Both the position numbers and the translations under genes were made by a program. Shown here one piece after another: positions 24,163 through 37,000 of a stretch of DNA of 64,000 bases. Source of the DNA: Galaxea fascicularis (taxonomy: Eukaryota; Cnidaria; Anthozoa; Scleractinia; Euphylliidae); NCBI GenBank assembly GCA_948470475.1, contig OX419338.1, forward strand, positions 11,193,247 to 11,257,246. Reading direction: 5' to 3'. Under the pieces are notes generated by a model. The model was not told where the DNA came from, did not search any database, and saw only the letters and a list, made by a program, of their open reading frames with translations. Numbering within the stretch: position 1 is the first letter of the stretch; every line of letters begins with the position of its first letter.

Positions 24163-25837
24163 AAGGAGGACGATTTCCTCTTCGTGGTTCCCAGCTTCAA
24201 GTTCAGAAACCAAGGGGAATTCAAATACTTTGCTCTATTGAATTTCACCCAAGAACATGTAAACATTCAAATTTGGTTTGACGATCACAGTTGCTGAACG
24301 GAGATTTTAACTTACAAGAGCGGTTTCTCTGGTGATATTCTAGCGGCTTTCTTCACAGATAATGTACCTGTCAGGGACTTTTGTTTTCAAGATAGTTTTC
24401 TGGCTAATACTTGGTGGTTAATCCGCCATTGTGTTTTAGTGATGTTCCTTCGATGATTTCAGTGTAAAACGATGCTAATTCAGGTGGCCTACAAAATTAA
24501 TTAGGGAATCTTGCATGCGGTGTATTCATTTCTCATCGGAAGCCCGGGGGGCGCTCAACGCGAGTACAAATTTACGAACCAATCGATTCAATGAGAATTA
24601 ACGAAAGTCTCTGAAAAGTCCTGGCCAAAAAAACAATTTCATTTCAACTGAATCACGTTGGCCATTGTAAAGTTCGTTTGAACTGATTTACAAAAAACAT
24701 AGTAATCGGCCTCCTTGATTACTAAAAATGCCCTTGATTAAGAAAAAAATGCCCTCTGTCTCAACCAATAAGCGTTCAGTAATTTTGCCCTTTAGTGATA
24801 ATAATATTAATCAAAAACATGCAAGTCAGACAACGGGTGAAATTCATTGACAAACATTCTAATCTTCTAGTGAAACGAAGCAGTATATTTTTGGTCCATG
24901 CCAAGAGTGCCCGGGACTCAGTCGGTTGCCATGTTGTGCTCGGGACCGCCCGGGAGAAAGGAGCAATAAAAATTAAACCTAGCGTTGCATATACAAGTGA
25001 ATTGCTTTAAGTTATCGCGTTTTTTCATCCATGTATTTATACACATAATTTAATTGTATCATCCTTAAAAGATAGTAAACAACATAAAATCGTATTCCTC
25101 AAGAAATATCGAGGATTCGTTTTACAGCATCTGTTTGCAGCACTCCCTTCTGTTACATGCAAGAACCGCAAGTTCAAACATTAACGCACTTGGCAGGAAC
25201 TTAGTCATAACCAAACTCCGAGGGAGGAAGGGTGGATTTTCGTTTTGGTGCCCTTTATTGCTACACGACAAAACCATTGAAAGAGTATGAAAGAAAGTGT
25301 GTCGCCATGGAGAGCCCCATGCCCATATGCGGTGGGCAATTAGTGATGGATAAATTGCAAGGCCTAGTTTCATTAGAGGATTTTCCGCCGTTTTGGGTTA
25401 TCTTTCCGTTTGGTAAACATCACAAGCTCTGCTCCACAATCAAGGGTACATAAGAGGGGCACACATTGTCAAGGACGCATGCAACAGAGCGAAAAGATTT
25501 CACGAATCCCAGGGTTTAAAATCTTTCATTTCTCTATTCATTGATTTATTTTTATTTTCGTCGTCAGAAGAGATTATCATTCACTTTCAAAACTATTCTC
25601 TGAAATCTACCTAACTTTAAGATTATGAAAAATTAAAAATCTATAAAATATGTGAAGGTTACAACCACTGAAATCCTCCGAGAACGAAAATAGAGCTAAC
25701 GACATTTCTTATTCATTCCGTGGAAGGTGTATGTATAAAATGAAAAGATACGGTAATTCTGGCTCAAATTGAAACAACGTTAAAGGATTTCTCTTTAGAC
25801 TAAAATTTAAACATAAATATAATACATATTTTTTTTA

Positions 25838-26060
25838 GGTTGTTAGTAAAACGCGTAACGGTGTAACGGGTAACGAGTTTTTTTAAATAGATTTTATCTG
25901 AAAAAAAAGATCCCCGTTTCTGCCCTTGAACATTTTGCTTTTCTTTGGTCACTAGAAGGGGAGTATTATGAAAATTTGCAGCCGGGCTGGCTTTTTCTTT
26001 CGCGTTGTTATAGTGATAATAAAATCGGCGTAACGAGGATTTTTTTAAAATTATCATTTT
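25838..26060 (+). repeat. dispersed repeat family D, copy 1
   Basis: 'cgcgtaacggtgtaacgggtaacga...tttatctgaaaaaa...cttgaacattttgcttttcttt' matches 26970-27115 in reverse complement. No coding content. Confidence 0.65.
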
Positions 26061-26934
26061 ACCATTTGTTACAAATGAAGGCGTACGCAAATTTCGACGG
26101 GTGATTGATGATTTGGTTAACTGTCACTGATACCGGACCGTGAATTCCTCCGATACCACTGAAACTGCGCGCGCTAAGGCGTCCGTCGAAATGGGATTTT
26201 CCGAGAGTAATCGATACTAAGTTTCCCCTTACCTCTGATAAATAAACTTATCCACATATGCTTGTTACTGCAGAGCGCGACTCATATCTATAGCATAAGA
26301 GATTCAGATAACACTATCATTTCCTTCTCCCTTATCCGTGTTGGGGGATCTTCATGAAAATCCTTAATTCGATCACTGGCGAACCAACCTCTCTGGGGTG
26401 TGCTGGTTTTTGAAATCTGAGGAACGATCTATAGAAGGAATTATACAGAGTAATATTACGGCGGTTGCGATTTCGCAAAGTTTGAATGTAAGTGATTTAA
26501 AAAAGATCTAACGAATGTCAACCTAGTACTGCCAGGTCATGTTTTTTCGTCGCCCTCGAACTCTTTTAGGCTTGATTTCGCGAGATCATTTCTTGACCGC
26601 GATGCATGAAAGATAACTTTCACAATACAAAACTTTATTTTCTCAAGAACATAACGAATTGTTTTGTCTGATACGTGAGGCGAAGAAATATGAACACACC
26701 TAGAGGATGCTTGTTTCAAGCGAACCGAACACGTTTGACAAAAATTCCGACAATATATCGCGACGGTGTAAACGAAAACAGTTTGTGGAAGTAATCTGAG
26801 AAAAACAAAAACCTTATGAAATGAGTAAGAACATAAAATATATATTATGAAAAATAATTTTTGCGCTAGTTGAGCAAGTAATTTATCGCCAACAGTTAGA
26901 CCTGAACGTTATTTACCGAAAGAACGCGAAAAAA

Positions 26935-27125
26935 CAAGATAGAGACAATATTTTCTTAATACTCTCTCTTTCTAGTGACTAAAGAAAAGCGAAAGTTCAA
27001 GTGCAGAAAAGGGTATTTGTTTCAGATAAAATCAATTTTAAAAAAATTCGTTATGCCGATTCTCGTTACGCCGTTACACCGTTACCCGTCACGCGTTTTA
27101 ATGACAACCTATTTTTTTATAAAAA
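26935..27125 (-). repeat. dispersed repeat family D, copy 2
   Basis: Reverse-complement partner of the repeat at 25838-26060; it ends about 60 bp before the SMC6 stop codon, so it lies in the SMC6 3' UTR. Confidence 0.65.
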
Positions 27126-27185
27126 AAAAAAAACCTCTATCTTTCTAGTTACACTACATTACAATCATGATTTTGCAGCTTGCGG

Positions 27186-30100
27186 TCATCGGGCGGGATT
27201 ATCAAGCTTAAAGATCTTGACCATCTGCTTGTCTATTGGCAGGGCGCTACAATAAGAAAGAATGTAAAATCAAGAAATGAGTTCTTAAAATAGTCAAATG
27301 CAGCGGCAAACCGCTCCTTATCACCCGGTTGATGTATACGACTATCATACTCACTCTAATTACTTTACTTTGGTCTGTAAAAACTGCAATCATTTTATAA
27401 AACGCTGTACGTCTCATATGCCGCAGTGATAACTCAGTACGACGTTGTCGCCGGAAATTACTAGTACGTTTAACACTGGCTAATGACCGTTAGAAGGATC
27501 TTGAAAAGTGCGTCTACTGCGTCTACCGACGAAAGTGATTAAAGTGCACCTAGCCCTAAAATATTTTTTTGCTTAAATATATCTTTGCACCTGTTCGAAA
27601 CATATTAAGCCTTTTTCCGACTTTTTAAACCAAATTTTGACCATTTATAGGCTATAAAAGTTACGAGTCATCTGTCCCACGACCGAGCTAGTAAGGGGCG
27701 TGGGTCTATTCCTTACATGACGTCACAAACTGATTTGCATTGCATTAAGTCTTTGTAAAAATGCATGCAAAGCAGTTTGTGACGTCATGTAAGGAATAGA
27801 CCCATGCCCTATCAAGCTCGGTCGTGGGACAGATGATGGCTAGATTTCGTAACTTTTACAGCCTATAAAAAGTCAATATTTGGTTAAAATAGGCTCAAAA
27901 CGGTGCAATATGTTCCGGACAGGTGCAAATATTTATTTAGCGAAAAAAATATTTTGGGGAAAAGTGCCCAGAAATGGTTATTAAGGACGTTCTGGCGACG
28001 GTTATTCAATTATTACTTTAATCATCGGTTCCATATAAGTAAATTATTGTTTGTCTCATAATAGGAATTTGGGTAGCCTGCGGTGCAGATGTATTGTAGG
28101 GTGAGCGAGTGCTGAATACTCCCGCGAAAATAATCCTGGACATTGGGAAGAGAAGGAAATCGCCCGTGCTTGTCTTGTCTGTCAACTTGATAACGGCTGT
28201 GACAAGAGTGTGCGACGTGCAGGAGGGTCATCTCGATTACAAGAAGCACATACCTTAAGTCCAGAGGAGTGAGAAATATAAACTGGCGGTTTTTCTGGTC
28301 TGGTAACATGGCAAGCTCTAAAACCATTTTCATAACAATCTTCCTGTTCATTAAGTCCTGCAAAAAGCAAAACCTGACATCAGGATTTTCAGTTGAGGCC
28401 GGATGTACAATACAAACAGATGTCCTTTCACCTGCTTCATGTTCCTCCTTTTTTCCGTTATAATCTAGTCGGTTCATGGCATTATTTAATACGTTTTAAA
28501 GATAAAATCCTAAACGTTCCATCAAAGTAAATTCATTCTCTAGAATTAGAGCAAATATATGGAATGAAATGCCTGTAATACTAATTAAGGAATCTCTCAA
28601 AAATGTTTTTAAAAGGAAATTCAAACAAAATCCTTTTTTACATTAATATTGAAGATGTTATTAAAAAAGTTAAGTTTTCTGAAGTATTACTGATCTCTAT
28701 CACATTAAAATAGTTTTACATTGTCTCTTATTTGTGTTTGTATTTCTAAAACTTTAGTTAACTTTACTTTACTTTATATACTTCTATATTCATTTCTTTA
28801 AGACATGTCCCGCCAAGATTAGCTATAGGTGGTTTTCACGTTACGTCATCGCCGCCATGCTGGTGGATGGTAAACAACAGATCTCTCATTAGCTCGTTTT
28901 GTTCGTCCACCAGCATTTGTCCATTTCACCATTGTTACCTATGTCTCTAGAGATTGGCTGCAAACCACCTATAGCTACCTGCAAGTGTCAAAACCGTAAG
29001 TCTGTTTCTTTTTAAAACTGAAATTAAAAAGTAAAAGTGTGGCCATTCAAATGAAAAACACTGGCCTGCCCTCGGAGCAGGTTTCACTGCATGCTTTATA
29101 CGAATTTTCCGCTCTTTATTTTGACTTCTCAGCGAGTTAAGTTTTGGTGAAGAGGCAATAGGCCATATTCGTATTCTCGGTATTGAACTGGATCTAGCAT
29201 GAAGTGGAGGCTCATGCGGGGGAATACATTTACATATGAAAAGATTCCCCCGCAAGAGCCTCCACTTCATGCTAGATCCAGTCTAATACCGAGAATACGA
29301 ATATGGCCTAATTGCTCAAATCAAGTTACAGTACTTCCCGAGTTTGGCAGTGGCATAATCATTATGGGGAACAGGGTTGGAAGAGTGGTACGAGCGCTCG
29401 GCATCCACCAATATTTTCGATTTTCGGACTCGGTGTCATAAGCGGGCTGAGTTTGTTGGTTCTCTTCTTTGCTCCGAGAGGTTTTTCTCCGGGTACTCCG
29501 GTTTTTGCCCTCTCCTCAAAAACCAACATCTGATTTGATTTGATTACCAACGCATTAAGTTTACAGTTAAACAACGTGATGGTAAAATGTAAAATGAAAG
29601 GTTTCACACACCAGAAAAACGTCAAATTCGTCAAGACATCTGAATGGAGATTCCATGGCGCCCCACAATGCAGTCAGAAAACACATAGTGGACACCGATC
29701 TTTCGCCGCCTGATAAAGATTTCATCACGCTCGTACTTCCGTTCAAACGATTCTTGTTGGAATGAACATCGTTTGGTCCTCTGTGAACATTGACCTACCG
29801 GAACGAAAATAATCGAATTGAAAGCGTTAACTTTGTGTACGGAATTTTGGCGACAGCGTTTCAATATTACAGGTGAGGTGGATCAATGCAACTATAAACG
29901 CCGCAACTTGAACAGATGCAAAAAGAAAGCCGGAAAACATTCAAGCTTGTACAGGAGCGGAACCCATCACCTCTACGAACCGGTACAGCGCTCTACCAAC
30001 TAAAAAGGCGACCAGGCGCTGGTCAATGTGAATATATCAAAAATCACACCTGTTCAATATTGACACAAAATGCAAAGAGAAAAAAGTTGAGACGTTTGTT

Positions 30101-31006
30101 TCAAATTCAACTAGACACGACTATAGTTTATGCACTATTTATACCCGAAGAGTTCTTTAAGCGGGACGTCAGTTGTATTGGACAAATCAACCCGAGGGTA
30201 CACTAGGGTTGAGGGCTTGTCTTTCCCTGATATTTCACTTCGAACTGTGACTGGTCGGTAAAACGCCAGCCACTTTTTCAACCAATAAGAAGCTAAACCA
30301 AACCAATCGTGACTCGCTTGCAAGAATTTTCTGGCCACTGAAGCCGTTCGCAGCCGTTCACATTCTGATATCACGGCTGCATATGAGACGTACAGCGTAC
30401 AATGCGCTACTTACGTCCGTTGTGCTTACATCTGGTTCTGGTTTAGCTCTATTTCAGCAATCACTTACAATAAGTTCCAGAGACTCTCGATTGTGATCAA
30501 ATTTTATGTATCCACTGAATCCTCTCTGGCTCAGGTGCCGTGTAAAAAACTGCGAAGTGTTTGACGCCAAGATCTTTCGCTTTTCGTCAATGTAACTCAT
30601 CCTCCTTTCCATCGTTTTTGTGAAATACTAGAAGAAAAGAAGAGGAATATCCTTCATAAATAACCGACAATTAGCACTTCCGCAAACGGTTTTATTCGCA
30701 AACAATCGCCAAGGCGCGGCAGAGTTCACTGTCGCTTCCTGCAAATTTCGGATCTTGTCGGGAACAGTTGTTAATAGCACCCAAGAATTAGTCCTGTTTT
30801 TAAGCAATTCGGTTGTTAAACCAATGGACACGGTGTTGTAAAGGGCGAACGACAATTTATTTCGAAGCTCTAAAACAGACGCTGTCACAAAACTGGTACC
30901 TCTCACCTTGATATGTTTTTTTACGTTGGTCTTGTTCTGTAAAATATCTGCGAATCTGTCAGTAACATCTTTAAATTCTTTTATTACTTTCTGCGCACTT
31001 CCACGG
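27186..31006 (-). CDS. SMC6: SMC6 exons 26-30: C-terminal ATPase half
   Basis: Exons: 31006-30907, 30627-30469, 29794-29612, 28357-28254 and 27246-27186. They encode [40 protein letters not shown], the signature [20 protein letters not shown], Walker [13 protein letters not shown], and [16 protein letters not shown] then [11 protein letters not shown]. The 61-nt last exon encodes [19 protein letters not shown] and the stop, aligning with the end of the ATPase head. The protein ends soon after 'NPAR', shorter than the vertebrate tail. Confidence 0.9.
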
Positions 31007-34000
31007 CTGTCAAAAACGAAAATAGAACTTTTAGAACAAATGCAAATAAATCGTTTGTGACTAAGATCGCGTATAACGAAACCAATAGTGAATTTGTCAG
31101 TGTTTTGACCTGTAGTAAATCGGTGCTAAGAAGCAAAAACACCCACAACAGTTGAAACCAGCATACAACATCTCCTCGCTGTTCTCTCATTAGTTCTTAT
31201 GGCAATAGTTGGGAGAATTTGTTTAAACATCTAGGTGATCGACTCCTGAATTCTCATGAACTGTATGAAGAATCAAGTGCCAACATAGTAAGAAGAAAGG
31301 GTTTAAAAGAATTAGCACAAGCTTGATAAGCCTTGCGGTCTTTTATGTAAACAAGCGGCTAGCCTTAAAAGTGACACGTCGGTTGTGGCAAAATTTAGGA
31401 AGCCTGGAGGTGCTTGCCTCTTCCTCATGCGACGTGGCATATTTTTGACATGGAAAAACAGGACTTCCGGTCTCAACACTACACACTTAGCGGACTATGG
31501 AAGACTGAGTCCTGGGGATGAGGCAATGGAGAGTGATACCTGTCATCACTGAAGCCACTGTTGTCAAATCTGACCAATATCAATATCAAAACAGGGACGT
31601 ATCCAATAACAATTCAAAGACGAAAAGAACATTGGCAAGCGCGAAAAGACACAGGTGAGCTTGTAGCCTCGTTCAAAGAGTATCTCCTCCTACCGGACCC
31701 TAGACCGAGACACCCTCGGAACTAGGAGGGTAGGCTCCCTGGAAAATCGTTAATGAGAAAATCGCCTCAAGCAAAATTTCCTGGACATGGTCGAAGAGAC
31801 AACCAACTCGCTGTAAGTCAGCTGTTCAACGCTAAGCAGTTGAGAATGGTTGAGCAAAGCACAGTACGAGGCAACTCACTTTCTTTCCTCTTCATCGATG
31901 TATCTTTGCTTTTTGATTATCTCTGTTTCAAGGTCTACTACACTGCGTGTGGTTTCCACTCTCTCAAAGTGCTCGCTTACTTGCTCAGCCTTTCGCTGTC
32001 GAGTTAGAATAATTAGTACATCATTAACTCTACCAACAGCTATGAGTCCAGGACAAATACACTTGTATTGGAGGAAACAGATAAATCAAACTTAAGCTCA
32101 TGTGATGTCTCTCTCAGACTGGAAGCTGAGGAGCACTACCAGCCACTAAAATGCACACACCCACTTTAATTTGCGGCTGTTTGTTATGTTGTACAAGGTG
32201 GTTCTACGTTTTGAGTCTGTGGATGAAATCCTTAAGTGTTGGTATTGCAAAGAAAGGCTATTGGCAGTATGTTCTAGTGGTACTGTTCATTTTGCTGTAC
32301 GAAGTGGTTCTCAATGAAGATTCTTTGAATGAAACCCTGTATAGCGACGGGTCCAAGGCATGACAAAGAGGTTTTTTCCCGTGGTGCTAAATTATTATGT
32401 TCCACGAAGTGGTTGAACTCCGTGAACTCCCTTCCTTGGGCCCCATGAGAAGGCACAAGAAAGAGACGAATACATGAAGAGACATGAAGAGAGAGAGGAA
32501 TGCAAGTAATGGGCTGAGCTGTTGGGATGAGAAGGTCACTGCTGAGTGGAACAAAGATCGTTGACATTTGGTTTGCTGCCCTGGTAAAGGGAAGTAACGA
32601 CGAAGACAATTATTATGGAAACTTGTTCCCAGGCCTTTCCATTCTCTTTGGAGATAGAGGGGAAAGGTCCTGGGGAAAGGAACTTATCATGATGAGGATG
32701 ATGACATCAGGGATAATGATGACGATGACGATGACAATGACGATGACGGCGACTGCGATGAAGTAACATGCTGATGAAATGCGGAAACCGAACCAGCTGT
32801 TTACGGTAAAAGGCGCTTCTTACCTGTGCTAATTTGACGAGTCCTTCCTTCTCTCGCTCACTCTGGTCTATCTTCTCTTGCAGTTTTCCTCGTTCCCTTT
32901 CAAAGTGCTCTTTTTTTGTCTTTTCCTGGTCGCTCTTACGTATTAGCGACTCCAACTCTTCCTGGAGATTTTATAACAGCCAGTCTCCGAATTAAAGATT
33001 ATGCAAAAACCAAACAAACGAACAAAGAAACAATACTTTGGCTCGCGCTTCCTCTTTTCCCGTCTGAACCTAATCGTTATACTTCCTCCTACGTGTGAAC
33101 AGATCCCCCGGCTTGGAATGACCAACAAAGAGGTTACAAGGTATTCAAATTGCTGTAGACCGAGGACACACAGTCCAGCTAAATGCTTACCTTCTGAGGT
33201 TCTGCATTGGCAAGAACTTCAGAAACCCTTCTTCTGTGCTCGTCATGTACTTTCTCCTCTTCGACCATCAACCTCTTAGCTTCCGACAACTCCTGCTCAG
33301 CACTTTGACTCTGGAGCAAAGAAAAGGTAAATAAAATCACTAAAACGCACTTCACTTATTTGCTTCTCAGTTGTGTACGTACGATTCCCGTACCACCGAA
33401 CAGTAGACTTATTTCAGTTGGTTTCTTTCTCAAATGTTTCATAGAATCGCATAGTGAGATGAATTCTCGGCATCTGATTGGCTACTGATCAAGGAGAGGT
33501 ATTCAGAGTGGAATTGAGACTTGAAAACAAGGCAAACTGATTACGGATGACAAAAGCTCCCAGCACATTCTGTTAAATGATTTTCACCACAAAAATATCA
33601 TTTAAAGCCGCTGTAAAAGTTCAGAGAACGAGGGTTTGTAAACACGAGGTTCAAATAAAGCCTAGTGCATTTGGATTGATTCCTACTCGTTGGCTACTGA
33701 CAATCGTGAAAGTTGATTTGAAATGCCTTTTGGGGCTTGGTTTTGTTTTTATCATTAAGAAGCAATCTCTTTAAAGCTCACCAGAAAAATAAATGGGACA
33801 AAAAGGGTTGGGACGAGACGGGGAGCGGCGCGCGAGAAGAAGTCTTCTCTCGTCCCCTAGCCTTAACCTTTTAAATAAACCGCATTGTTTTGCAAACGTG
33901 CGCACTGCGATGACGGATTTTAGAGAAAAGGTGGACTGCTAGCAGTCTAACCGAACAATGAACGTGTTTTCGTCTAGTCAGAGTACACAAAAGTAATTCT

Positions 34001-37000
34001 GCTTTTTTATAAATTTTGTCAGGAAAAAATCTTCACAACTACCATTCATCTTTTCATGTCTTCCAAGCTACTCAGATAGCTTAGCTTTGAGCAATAATCG
34101 CGCCAAAGGAAAAATAGCTGTTGATTACTTAACCTCACAAAAATTGACCTTGTACATGGCAATTTTTGAATAGTTCCATTGCAACAGAATTATGCATTTT
34201 AGATCTCTCTTAATACCTGCCCACAAAGATCCTCGAGTTGTTGAGCGCACTGTTCCAAATCAGCTTCCTGAAATTGAAAGATTTTTTTTACGATGTAAAA
34301 AACGCAAATTATGTGAATGCCTTGTTTACGTTGGAAGTGCACTTAGCTATTCCAAGCTAATTTTCGGGCACTCCTCTCTAATAATCAGAACAAACACGCC
34401 AAATCAAACATGACATCGTTACATCCCCAATAGGTAGAAGGTAGACTTATTACACAAGCGTTCTTTGATGACTTCAGTTCGCAAGTTTATTTGTTTGAGA
34501 ATTTGGAAGCCATGCGGTTTTCCTCTTACCAACTCTGAGATGTCAGGCAAAGCCTCTTCCTCGATTCCTTCCATCAAGTCATCTATTTCCTACAAGTATG
34601 AAAAACATGTCAGTGCACTGTACGTACGTTGATATTACACACGACGATACACTTGGCGAATTTCGTGAAGGGTGTCAGTCAGTTTAAATAGCTGGCTTCG
34701 CAACAGAAGCAGAGGCCAGGGGCCAGATTCGCAAAGCACACAACGTTTATTTCATTTTCATCGCATGATCGATGAGGATCCTGAAGATTTGCTTTCACCA
34801 GCTTCGCCCCCAGGCCAGCTTCGATGCAAATTTCGAGTGAACAGAGATTTGTGTGGGACTATTCAGGATTCTTGCAGCCGACAACGTTAGCGCAAGGATT
34901 CGTTTGCGCATGTTCCCAATCAACTCATCACGTGACTTAGCATTCTCACGTTAGACGGGAGTAGCGCGAACGAGGTCTGCCTTCACACAACTCTGTTGTG
35001 GCATTTTTGGTGGCAAGCATTAGTGAAGTTATGTGCTCGATTACCCCAAAACTTGAAGTTAATCATCTTAACTTCAAATGACAGCTATGGATACAATTCA
35101 CGTTTCCATTTAATTCCGTCAATACTGACCAATTTTAGGTTGTTTATGGAGTCGCGCAATTTTCTCTTGCTGCTTTCTGCTTTCGCCAGTTCTCCCTAAC
35201 ATTAACAGAAAGATACATTTTCTTAAGTACCATGTACAACTCTAAGAGCTACTGTCCACATAATCATTCTTAGTCGCAAAGAATCCATTGCCAACACAAA
35301 AACTAGCAACTGCAAGAAAACAGGTGAACAGATGAATGTGAATATATTTGAACTGCGGCTTTAAGAATGAAGACGTAAGTGATCATCTCAGTTATGAACA
35401 CTACTAGTAGTGAAAATAAACCCGGAAACTGAAAAATCAGGCTTATGCAGGAGTGAACCCATGACCTCAGCGATACCGACACAGTTAGTGCTCTACCAAC
35501 TGAGCTAACAAGCCAAATGAGAGCTGGTCATTTTTAAACCTAATCGTACCTTTTTGGTACGCTTCGGCGGCGCCTCTTTTCCTTTCGTAAACGGTCGTTG
35601 CCATTATTAACGGTCGATGCCATCATTGGTAACCAATCCTTTAGTAGGGAAGGTGTAATTTTATAAGCTATGGATTGAGTGGATTGAGTTATAATGAGAC
35701 AATTTGTAACTTTTCAAATCGTCATAGAAAGGGCGACGTTTAGGCCCTTGTTAAATTGCGAAACGGAAAGTTGCTTCGGCGGCATATCAGGCGAGTTTGG
35801 TCGAGCCATGGTTTGTATTTTGGCGAGACGCAGTCAAGCCAAAATATCCAAGGCGAGACCCAACGAGGTCATGGGTTTGACTCCCACAAAAGCCTGGATT
35901 TTTTTTTTTTTTTTTTCATGCAGGCTTTATTTTCACTTCTGCTTCAGTGGTGTTCGTAACTGCGAGGACCACTTACATCTTCATTCATTCATTAATCCAC
36001 ATTTCAAATATATGATTTCATATGTTAACATTCATCTAATGACTTCAGTTATGTCAGCGTTCCATCTAAGGTTGTTGCTTACTGTAAAACAACAACAACT
36101 TTATTTGTACCCTACATTAATTTAAATGAAAAAGATGATGACGTCCGCACATGATGGACGTCCAAGTACTGAGGGTCCCCTATACCACTTTGGAAAATAC
36201 ATTCACGTAAAACTGAATATTGAGACTGTTCACGCGTCACGGATAATTCCCAAAATTCGTTCACGTTCACGTTAAAGCAAATATCGGCGATCACGAATCA
36301 CGAATGAACAAATAAACCTAAATCATGTTTCACGAGAAAAAAAATAGTCCCAATCACGTTTCAGGAAAAAAGTATAGGGGACCCTCAGTACTACCTTGGT
36401 ACTATTGGCTAACTCTGGCTCTTTTCCATCGAAAAATACTGGATCAAAGGCCTCAGAAATTTATCTATCAGCAACAACATACCAATCAGAACGATGAATT
36501 ACTTACAGATGTTTGCCTTAAACAGGTTTCTATCACCCGCTTCCGTTCTTTTAGCTTACTTATCTCTTCGGATTTCTGACTTATTTCTTGATTTAATGTC
36601 CTGCAATTCATAAAACAGCAGTTTTGTTTTAATTACCCGTTTATTCTTCATTCAAAATTCTACTTGCTGTGATCATCGTCTTTACTATAGAAGCTACCGG
36701 TTGACAAACACAATCCAGAATGAAATCATAAACAAAAACGTCCGTGTTCGCAATTAAAATAACTGCTGAATACAAACACCAATTACTCAAGGTATTGATA
36801 CAGGGTAAGTCCAGACTTAAAATAAAATATCCACTAATACAAGCGGGAAGGTGCCTGAAATTTGAAAGGTGAAAAATAAGCAGAGTTGTAAACAGGTTAT
36901 CTTCTCGCCGCGACGGTACGTACACTTTTTCAGGCCAAGAATTCAAGGACTTTTCAAGGACTTTCCAGGACCTATTTTAAAAATTCAAGGACTTCTCAAA

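Larger units (their letters stand above)
23626..27185. other. tail-to-tail intergenic region (sulfotransferase / SMC6)
   Basis: It holds both 3' ends, a family C element (24025-24162) and two inverted copies of a 'gtaacgggtaacg' repeat (25838-26060 and 26935-27125). The rest is A/T-rich with no coding exon that I can support. Confidence 0.6.

Noticed and set aside
28182..28240. Frame reading [17 protein letters not shown] just after SMC6 exon 29 as the protein's C-terminus
   Set aside because: It needs a frameshift or a 22-nt intron, and the exon at 27186-27246 ([19 protein letters not shown]) fits phase, acceptor site and family alignment.
35694..36125. 143-codon plus-strand frame
   Set aside because: It runs through a SINE including an 18-T tract read as poly-Phe; no family match.
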